From Rubritalea tangerina (GTDB taxonomy: Bacteria; Verrucomicrobiota; Verrucomicrobiia; Verrucomicrobiales; Akkermansiaceae): a stretch of DNA of 64,000 nt. Location: positions 1 through 64,000 of the forward strand of contig NZ_JBHUJB010000049.1 in the NCBI RefSeq assembly GCF_042683245.1. The letters run 5' to 3'. Below are positions 58,021 through 64,000 of the stretch, piece after piece. How positions within the stretch are numbered: the first letter of the stretch is position 1; each line of letters starts with the position of its first letter. The notes beneath the pieces are model-generated. The model saw only the letters and a program-made list of their open reading frames with translations, did not search any database and was not told the DNA's origin. Position numbers and translations under genes: made by a program.

Positions 58021-59280
58021 TTATTGCTTGGTGAGGCCATCTTTGCGCGCTTGTTTCCAATATGCGTATTCGGATCGGTTGAAGTCGATGTACTCGGGAG
58101 ACATATCACTCGTGTACACTGTGTACTCGGCGTCTCCGAGGTGGAGGTCGATGGTGATTTCGAATTTATCTTTGGCGACTCGCTTACGAAGTTCATCCAT
58201 GGGAGTGGATGCTTCCATGCCTCCTAGGCAAGCAGGTTTAGAGCCGATGTAGATGTCAATGAGTTCTTCACGGATCATAGCGCGTGAATATCCGATCGCG
58301 TGAATGATCCGTCCCCAGTTAGGGTCTTCACCATTCCAGGAGCTTTTCACGAGAGCTGAATTTGCCACAGCTTCAGCGACCTTCTTAGCGTCACTGTAGG
58401 TGCGAGCCCCGCGGACTTTTACAGTCACAAATTTGGTGACGCGTTCGCCGTCGCGCACGAGAGACTTCGCCATCTCTAACATTACAAACTCGAGAGTTTC
58501 ACGGAAGAGGCGGTAATTTTTGGAATTATGTTTGATTCTCGGCATACCGCTTTGGCCATTAGCGAGAACGACGACCGAGTCATTGGTGCTCATATCGCCA
58601 TCGATGGTAATGCGGTTGAAAGAATGTTCGACTGCCTCATGCACGGCTTTATCGAGACTCGTTTTACCAATGTTCGCATCGGTTGTGATGAAACAGAGCA
58701 TCGTAGCCATGCTTGGACAGATCATTCCAGCTCCTTTAGCGCAGGCGCCGATTTTGACCTTGTGTCCATCGAGGTCCATGGTGATGGCTATTTCCTTATG
58801 CTGTGTGTCGCTAGTCATAATAGCCTTTGCGACATCCGTGCCCTTTTTGCGGTCAAGGCCATCTATGAGTTGAGGGAACTGGGGGGTGATACGCATCATT
58901 GGCATGGGGAGGCCAATGACGCCTGTAGAGCATACTGCGACTTGTCCCTGTCTGAGGCCAAGGGCTTTGGCTATGGTTTTTGCAGAATTTTTGGCATCGG
59001 CAATACCGTTGACTCCAGTACAAGCATTGGCGTTTCCGCTGTTAGCAACGATGGCTTGAATGTCACGATCACGCATGTGGGCTTGGCTCACTCGGACAGG
59101 AGCGGCTTTGATGCGGTTAGTAGTAAAGGTCCCTGCTGCGACGCAAGGTGAAGTGCTGTAGATGAGTGCTAGATCGAGTCGATCTGCCTCAGGGTTTTTG
59201 ATGCCAGCAGAAACGGCATTGGCCAAAAAGCCTTTAGGTGCGCACACACCGCCAGAGATTTTACGGAAGGGAGTCGACAT
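58021..59280 (-). CDS. argJ: Bifunctional glutamate N-acetyltransferase / amino-acid acetyltransferase
   Basis: ArgJ recycles the acetyl group in arginine synthesis. Conserved blocks: VANSGNANACTG, VCSTGVIGLPMPM, ACAKGAGMICPSMATML with the Ala-Thr self-cleavage site, and IDGDMSTNDSV. 419 residues, ATG at 59280. 38 bases downstream of argC, so an argCJ operon. Whether it is mono- or bifunctional is not decided by these motifs. Confidence 0.93.
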   Translation of the reverse strand: MSTPFRKISGGVCAPKGFLANAVSAGIKNPEADRLDLALIYSTSPCVAAGTFTTNRIKAAPVRVSQAHMRDRDIQAIVANSGNANACTGVNGIADAKNSAKTIAKALGLRQGQVAVCSTGVIGLPMPMMRITPQFPQLIDGLDRKKGTDVAKAIMTSDTQHKEIAITMDLDGHKVKIGACAKGAGMICPSMATMLCFITTDANIGKTSLDKAVHEAVEHSFNRITIDGDMSTNDSVVVLANGQSGMPRIKHNSKNYRLFRETLEFVMLEMAKSLVRDGERVTKFVTVKVRGARTYSDAKKVAEAVANSALVKSSWNGEDPNWGRIIHAIGYSRAMIREELIDIYIGSKPACLGGMEASTPMDELRKRVAKDKFEITIDLHLGDAEYTVYTSDMSPEYIDFNRSEYAYWKQARKDGLTKQ

Positions 59281-59318
59281 TTGTTAGGTTGGAGTCAGTG
59301 GGATTGAAATAGTAGGTA

Positions 59319-60356
59319 CTAGAGGTTGTGAAGTCCAGCTTGCTCTTCGAGACCGGCCATGAGGTTGAAGCTCTGGACGGCTTGGCTTGCAGCACCTTTA
59401 CCGAGGTTATCCTCAGCACTGTATAGAAGGACTCTACCGGTTCGTTGATCGACGGCCCAGCCGATATCAATGAAATTGGTACGTGTCACATTTTTTGTGT
59501 CAGCGGGATTATTTTCACCGAGCAACCTGACGAAAGGTTTATCGGCATATGCCTTCTCAAGAACTTCAGAGATTTTTGAGGCGTCACCAGTGAGCAGAGC
59601 GCTAGTGGTGGTACAGATACCATTATGGGTAGGAACGAGGTGGGGGGTGAAGGACATCGTCACTGGAGTGCCTGCAGCGATACCTAGTTCTTGTTCGATT
59701 TCTGATAGATGCCTGTGTTTTGGCACGCTGTAGGCACGCACGCTTTCGTTTGCTTCACAGAACGAGAAGAGGACGTTGGAGCTTTTACCTGCACCACTTA
59801 CACCACTCATGGAGCAGGTGACAATGGACTGAGGGTCAATCAAACCCGCTTCGAGTAATGGTACTAGAGGTAAAATGATGCTGGTGGGGTAGCAGCCTGG
59901 TGATGCTACGAGTTGGGCCTCACGAATTGCTTCACTTCTACCCTGAAGTTCTGGCATACCATAGACGGCCTGTTGGAGGAGTTCTGGAGCAGGGTGAGGT
60001 GTTCCATAGAATTCTTCGTATACTTGTTGGTCATTGAGGCGGAAGTCTGCTGATAGATCGATGACTTTAATCCCAAGTTCTAGGAGCGCTGTTGCGTATT
60101 CAGCGGCCACTCCGTGTGGGAGTGCAAGGAAAGCAATTTCAGCTCCGCTATCTTTGATGAGCTTTGCTTCAGGTTGAATGAATGTGAGTGCACTGCCATC
60201 GGCCTTTGCGAAACGTGGGAATACGGATGCGAGAGATTCACCAGCGTATTGGCGTGAGGTGACGCAACATAGCTGAGCATTTGGGTGCATGAGTAGGAGT
60301 CGCAGCAATTCCATCCCTGTGTAACCGCTGGCCCCTACCACTGCTGTCTTGATCAT
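59319..60356 (-). CDS. argC: N-acetyl-gamma-glutamyl-phosphate reductase
   Basis: Third step of arginine synthesis. N-terminal VGASGYTGMELLRLL is the NADP-binding motif; the active-site Cys is in ASPGCYPTSIILPL; the conserved His lies in FTPHLVPTHNGI. 345 residues from ATG 60356; the longer frame to 60410 adds residues not seen in the family. Confidence 0.93.
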   Translation of the reverse strand: MIKTAVVGASGYTGMELLRLLLMHPNAQLCCVTSRQYAGESLASVFPRFAKADGSALTFIQPEAKLIKDSGAEIAFLALPHGVAAEYATALLELGIKVIDLSADFRLNDQQVYEEFYGTPHPAPELLQQAVYGMPELQGRSEAIREAQLVASPGCYPTSIILPLVPLLEAGLIDPQSIVTCSMSGVSGAGKSSNVLFSFCEANESVRAYSVPKHRHLSEIEQELGIAAGTPVTMSFTPHLVPTHNGICTTTSALLTGDASKISEVLEKAYADKPFVRLLGENNPADTKNVTRTNFIDIGWAVDQRTGRVLLYSAEDNLGKGAASQAVQSFNLMAGLEEQAGLHNL

Positions 60357-60429
60357 TTGCATGTTTTGAAAATGCAGGAAATTTCTGGCTTGCCAACATC
60401 GAATTGCCACATATCTTCGCCAACGTGTT

Positions 60430-60506
60430 CGGGACTTAGCGCAGTTTGGTAGCGCGCCGCTCTGGGGGAGCGGAGGTCGCAGGTTCGAATCCTGTAGTCC
60501 CGACCA
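60430..60506 (+). tRNA. tRNA-Pro (anticodon GGG)
   Basis: 77 bases with encoded CCA. Acceptor CGGGACT (60430-60436) pairs with AGTCCCG (60496-60502); D arm GCGC/GCGC; anticodon stem CCGCT/AGCGG with loop CTGGGGG, anticodon GGG; T arm CAGGTTCGAATCCTG. Discriminator A then CCA. All stems intact. The tract 60507-60896 after it shows no gene I can support. Confidence 0.95.
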
Positions 60507-60896
60507 TTTTTAATTTTGTTTGGAGTGAGGGCGTTGTTATTTTGAAGTGCACAAAGAATGCTGCCCCAGCTTAGGGTAGAGCGGATATTCTTGTTATACG
60601 CGTACTTTGAGTCCTTGAAGTTATTGCTACAACGCCAGAGTAATGGCAGCCTTAAATTTAGGGAGGGCTTCTATGGCACTTTTCGCAGTTTCTGGAGATT
60701 CAGAGGAACTCTGAGAGATGAGAGTGTTATTGAGCGAAAAAAACGACACAGGACCTTACTAATGCACACGACAGGTTCGGATATGGTGTTTGCTTTCCTT
60801 CAATAAGCGATAAATCCGGGTAGGGTGCTTAGCTCGTGGTAACTGAGCAACGTTTCATGAGGTAGCCTTGTTCTAATGCTTGGAGGTGAAATAGAA

Positions 60897-60932
60897 ATCC
60901 CCTTGGCCAACATCAAGCTGACCAAGGGGGAT
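60897..60932 (-). terminator. Terminator of the LamG/PEP-CTERM gene
   Basis: ATCCCCTTGG (60897-60906) pairs with CCAAGGGGGAT (60922-60932), with one bulged base. On the minus strand a short T-rich stretch follows. Confidence 0.65.
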
Positions 60933-60960
60933 ATGTACTTGTTGTATGAAATGGTGAAGT

Positions 60961-61842
60961 TTATCTGCGACGGCGCAGCATAAGTCCAAGGCTGGATAAG
61001 CCAAGTAGTGCAGCAGAAGAGGGCTCGGGAACAGCTGTCACTGCAATACCTGATAGACCAGCGTTATAGAGAGATGTTACTTCATCAGAGGTGAGTGAAC
61101 GGTCCCATAGCGCGACTTCATCCATCATGCCGTCCCAGTCTCGATCTCCGATAGCTGCAACACTGCCGTCTCTGGAGCCACCTAAGTGGAGTCCAGTGAA
61201 TGAGAATGTGCCTGAGGTATCCGTGACTGTGTCTCTGAGGGTTCCATTCACATACACATTGAGAGTTGAGTTGCTGGTCAAATCATATTGGAGAACCACA
61301 TGATTCCACGTTTCTTCTAGAATGCCTAATAGCTCTGTGCCCTTTGCCGTTTCTGCATAACCCACGTAATCCGCATTAGAGCTATAACTACTATCGGTGC
61401 CCCAAGAGACATCGTAATTGTTAGCAGCTTCGATCGCTTGGTAGCGGTTACTCAAATTATCTACACCTGGTGCGAGGTAGTGCCACATAGAAATACTAAA
61501 GCTTTGGCCTAAATCGGCAGAGCTAAATGGGAGCAATACGCGTATGGTGTTTCCTCCATCTCCATCGACAAAGTTAATCGCATTGCCTACGAGAAGAGAG
61601 CTTCGATCGCTGATTCCATTACCTGGGTTGAATGTTGCATTTCCGGTGAACCCAGTGGAGCCATTGACGGGTGCATTTGTCCAAGATGCATCTGTACCTG
61701 ATGCTCCAGGTGCATGGTTCACTAAGCCTGCGGCGCCTGCTTGATCAAAGTTATAATAAGCGACAAGACCAGAGGTGAGGGCGGCGTTTGCGTGGGTAAA
61801 GCCAATGAATGCAGCTAGTGCAGTGTATGGTAGAGCTTTCAT
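60961..61842 (-). CDS. LamG-domain exported protein with PEP-CTERM sorting signal
   Basis: 293 residues: signal peptide (ALAAFIGFTHANA), a concanavalin/LamG beta-sandwich (LVAYYNFDQAG, then FSISMWHYLAPG, WNHVVLQYDL, GMMDEVALWDRSL), and a C-terminal tripartite signal: VPEPSSAALLGL, hydrophobic helix, then RRRR. This is the target signal of exosortase (EpsH/XrtA family). LamG domains bind carbohydrate. No exosortase gene is in the window. Leader region 61843-62068 contains an 8-bp inverted repeat AATTAGGT/ACCTAATT (61859-61893). Confidence 0.85.
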   Translation of the reverse strand: MKALPYTALAAFIGFTHANAALTSGLVAYYNFDQAGAAGLVNHAPGASGTDASWTNAPVNGSTGFTGNATFNPGNGISDRSSLLVGNAINFVDGDGGNTIRVLLPFSSADLGQSFSISMWHYLAPGVDNLSNRYQAIEAANNYDVSWGTDSSYSSNADYVGYAETAKGTELLGILEETWNHVVLQYDLTSNSTLNVYVNGTLRDTVTDTSGTFSFTGLHLGGSRDGSVAAIGDRDWDGMMDEVALWDRSLTSDEVTSLYNAGLSGIAVTAVPEPSSAALLGLSSLGLMLRRRR

Positions 61843-62068
61843 AAGGAGTGGTGCTGTGAATTAGGTTTTGGTGGTCCAAGATTAGACCTAATTTGTGTGG
61901 TGCTTCTAAAAGTGGGTGTTTCTCACGTGGTGTAAATGGTTTTCTTTTGGAAACTTTTGTTGGACTGTACACCAGAGCTTCCATGCATTGCGAATATGGG
62001 ACATGCGGTCTTTCTTCAGACCCGACAGATTTCAGCGCGGAGGTTTAATTATCGAATGGTGCGGCTAT

Positions 62069-63229
62069 TTATCGCTGAAGTTTTTTGATGCGCTTCTGAT
62101 CCTCTGGGCTCAGGTCAGTGAGTGGGAAGAGGTGGTTTTTCTTTCCAACTTTGAGGCAGACTTTCCCATTTTTGATGACGATGGGTTTCTCTAAGGTTCC
62201 ACCTTGTGCAATGAGTGATGCTTGGATTTTTTTTCCCTCTTTGTTGATCCATTGTCTAACCGGTAAGAGGACTTTTCCAGAGAGGTCAGTGAGGGCTGTT
62301 ACTTGTGCAAAGCGTCTGGCTCTAATTTCTGGTCGGACAATATCCTTTTTATCGGCGTGCTTTCCATCTTTGAAGTAGCCAGCATCTTCGGGGGTGCCTT
62401 TGGCCCAGGAAGATTTGACGCCTTTGAGGGTGATCGTCGCAGCTTTCGGATCGATGGTCATGGTGGTGAAGAGTGGGTCTTTATAGGTGGCGAGACGCAC
62501 TCTGCCTCCGAGCCAATAGTAGGATGCTGAATTGATGTGGAGGTAGTGGATGCCTTTCACTTCTAATTGCTGGTCCACGTGGGAGTGGCCATTGATGCAG
62601 AGGAGGATTTTATCTTGATAGTGGGAGAGGAGTTCCTGCATCTCTTGAGCATTGTCTACTGCGATGGTGCCGGCGAGTGGCTGGTGGCTGGCGATGAGCA
62701 CGGGCTGTTCCGCTGCGTCGAGTTCCTTCTTTAACCATGCTTGTTGCTCGGGACCAATGTAAGAATGGTAGCCACCGTGGCTGCTGTATGTCGGGGAGCC
62801 TCGATCATTGCCATCGAGCACGATGATTTTGATGCCTTCTACTTCTTTGCTGTAGTAGTAGCCAGGAATGCCCCATGCTTTCACAGCGCTATCGCGTGTT
62901 AGACCGTGATCGAGTTCGTGGTTGCCGATCGCGTGGATCGTGTGCTCGTGTGCCGCGTTGAAGCGGTCAGCGTGCGCTTGATATTTTGCATTGGGAAAAG
63001 CAAAGTCACCGAGCTGGACAAGTGCGTCGGGTCTTTCTTTTTTCATTTCCTTGAGAAAGGCGTCTAAGCGTTTCTCCGCTTCAGAGACAAAGCCGATATG
63101 GACATCTGTAATGATGCCAAGTGTGATGCTTTTATTGAGAGGTTTCATCAGAGCATAGAGCTTCGGCGAAATGGCAAGTGAAGCGCTAGCGAAGGCGAAA
63201 GTTTTTAGGGATGAACGTCTACTGTGCAT
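62069..63229 (-). CDS. Exported metallophosphoesterase
   Basis: 386 residues. The N terminus MHSRRSSLKTFAFASASL looks like a Tat signal (twin Arg followed by a hydrophobic stretch). Calcineurin-type metal motifs are complete: GIITDVHIG, LVQLGDFAFP, AIGNHELDHG, LIASHQPLAG and INGHSHVDQQ. The substrate may be a phosphodiester, nucleotide or sugar phosphate. The C-terminal 100 residues form a separate beta-rich domain. The partial esterase gene lies upstream on the same strand, 65 bases away, so both may belong to a polysaccharide-use unit. Confidence 0.82.
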   Translation of the reverse strand: MHSRRSSLKTFAFASASLAISPKLYALMKPLNKSITLGIITDVHIGFVSEAEKRLDAFLKEMKKERPDALVQLGDFAFPNAKYQAHADRFNAAHEHTIHAIGNHELDHGLTRDSAVKAWGIPGYYYSKEVEGIKIIVLDGNDRGSPTYSSHGGYHSYIGPEQQAWLKKELDAAEQPVLIASHQPLAGTIAVDNAQEMQELLSHYQDKILLCINGHSHVDQQLEVKGIHYLHINSASYYWLGGRVRLATYKDPLFTTMTIDPKAATITLKGVKSSWAKGTPEDAGYFKDGKHADKKDIVRPEIRARRFAQVTALTDLSGKVLLPVRQWINKEGKKIQASLIAQGGTLEKPIVIKNGKVCLKVGKKNHLFPLTDLSPEDQKRIKKLQR

Positions 63230-63294
63230 AAGTGGAGGTGTGTGGGTGATAGGATTGTGAAAGTTCAGGAAGTATTCTCCTGGTTTGTCGCAGT

Positions 63295-64000
63295 TTATTG
63301 ATTGAGAGCAGCTTTAGCCATCTCTTCACCGAGTTTGAGGAGACCGTCAGCATTGAAGTGGATGTTATCACCGTCCCGATAACCGTCTTTTTCATCAGCG
63401 TGGGTTTCGAAGCTTTTGTTAGTCTTTATGGTTCTAACGTTCTTGAGCTTTTGGGAAACAGTCAGCTGGGCATTACGAACGTCGTTGCGGAAAGGGTATG
63501 CTTTGTGCGCTGCACTTCCTCTTGTGTAATCTGGGATGACTTGTCCTAGAATGAAGCGTATACTGTCAGCCTGCTTATTGCTTGAATACTCAGCAAAGGT
63601 CTCCCTGGTGATGTCTATAAACTGGGTAAGACGTTGTTCATATGCTTCCGCATTTTCTTGTTTCTTTGAGTCGGCCTCTCCTTGTTGCCAGAGGATGCCG
63701 CGAATAATGGGTGTTTTGCCTTTTCGCTTCAGTGCTTCAAGGGCTTTGGTGGTTGTGTTTTGAAATGTCGCATACTGCGGTCCCCAGCTGCTTGTGTCGT
63801 GAGGTGAGGAGCCAGGCACCCAATCGGCGAAGAGGCTTGTGCCGCCAACTGCGTGCTTAATGAGTCCGAAGTTTCTGTTAGGAGCATTTTGATGAAGTGA
63901 CTTACCGAAGCTTATCTCAAGCCCAAAGCCTCCTGTGGATGTGCCTTTCCAGCCAGCAGGCTTGAGTGGAACCCATTTATTTGCGGAGTCTCCGTCACCA
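63295..64000 (-). CDS. Sialate O-acetylesterase-type SGNH hydrolase, partial (5' end beyond window)
   Basis: Frame is open from the stop at 63295 to the right edge (codon phase begins at 63999), 235 codons visible, so the N terminus is missing. Segments match the SASA/CE6 group: FGLIKHAVGGTSLFADW, IRGILWQQGEADSKK, VRNAQL, and the catalytic Asp/His pair in GDNIHFNADG. The GQSN-type nucleophile block should lie outside the window. Such enzymes remove acetyl groups from sialic acids or plant/algal polysaccharides. An apparent GTG start at 63819 is internal. Confidence 0.83.
   Translation of the reverse strand, partial: GDGDSANKWVPLKPAGWKGTSTGGFGLEISFGKSLHQNAPNRNFGLIKHAVGGTSLFADWVPGSSPHDTSSWGPQYATFQNTTTKALEALKRKGKTPIIRGILWQQGEADSKKQENAEAYEQRLTQFIDITRETFAEYSSNKQADSIRFILGQVIPDYTRGSAAHKAYPFRNDVRNAQLTVSQKLKNVRTIKTNKSFETHADEKDGYRDGDNIHFNADGLLKLGEEMAKAALNQ

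Noticed and set aside
60558..60806. 82-codon plus-strand frame after tRNA-Pro
   Set aside because: No Shine-Dalgarno, no recognisable motif and irregular codon use; left as non-coding.
61751..61984. Minus-strand frames in the leader of the LamG gene, including a 32-codon one near 61900-62000
   Set aside because: No ribosome-binding site and no family similarity; partly overlaps the LamG signal peptide.

Overview
The window reads as chromosomal DNA of a Verrucomicrobiota bacterium, most likely a free-living, possibly marine member of Verrucomicrobiales. This is inferred, not proven. Supporting traits are a Lys/Ala-repeat histone H1-like protein, a LamG protein with a Pro-Glu-Pro C-terminal sorting signal, a sialate O-acetylesterase-type hydrolase, carboxynorspermidine synthesis, and a housekeeping gene mix typical of PVC Gram-negatives. 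I see no integrase, transposase, phage gene or CRISPR array. Base composition looks fairly even, so this appears to be core genome with a few lineage-specific insertions.

Layout. 0.1-3.1 kb: lipoprotein maturation (lnt, lspA) flanking the tRNA hydroxylase gene trhO. 3.1-7.4 kb: CCA-adding enzyme, prepilin peptidase, H1-like protein and a cysteine-less thioredoxin-fold protein. 7.4-10.9 kb (minus strand): probable operon of a beta-hydroxyacid dehydrogenase, ygfZ, sufE, tatD and a LysM lipoprotein. 11-14.1 kb: processive GT2 glycosyltransferase with an L,D-transpeptidase. 14.2-18.2 kb: rpsT, a zinc-ribbon protein, pdxA, panD, secG and a rhomboid protease. 18.1-22.9 kb (minus): lipase, SirB1-like protein, a candidate small RNA, MoeZ-type activating enzyme and an unknown anchored protein. 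23-29 kb: a TIM-barrel-like protein, a RimB-RimK fusion, glycyl-tRNA synthetase and a DUF5685-like protein with a cysteine-rich tail. 29-34.6 kb: secreted rhodanese, TAXI-type binding protein, NUDIX, xseA, rplI and mutM. 34.7-40.9 kb: a large lipoprotein, carboxynorspermidine dehydrogenase, a TPR protein, an IF-1 gene with an apparent ATC start, and an ArsC/Spx-type protein. 41-47.5 kb: an SLC13 permease and a polyphosphate cluster (ppk1 and a Ppx-like gene, divergent from ppk2). 47.5-49.5 kb: yjbQ, an rluA-family gene and a nif3-family gene. 49.5-55.2 kb: exopolysaccharide secretion locus. 55.2-64 kb: FadL porin, K+ channel, LysM lipoprotein, argJ, argC, tRNA-Pro, LamG/PEP-CTERM protein, metallophosphoesterase and a truncated esterase at the right edge.

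The most unusual signals are regulatory. (1) The IF-1 gene has no in-frame ATG, GTG or TTG ahead of its S1 fold. It has a well-placed Shine-Dalgarno before an ATC codon, preceded by an in-frame 17-codon leader ORF. (2) A 92-nt imperfect hairpin at 20.1 kb has several arm differences that become G-U pairs only in a plus-strand RNA, and it sits just after a promoter-like sequence between two minus-strand genes. (3) The leader of the exopolysaccharide operon can fold into an H-type pseudoknot next to the start codon. At protein level, the RimB-RimK fusion, the 21-cysteine tail and the Ppx-like protein with altered phosphate-binding motifs stand out.
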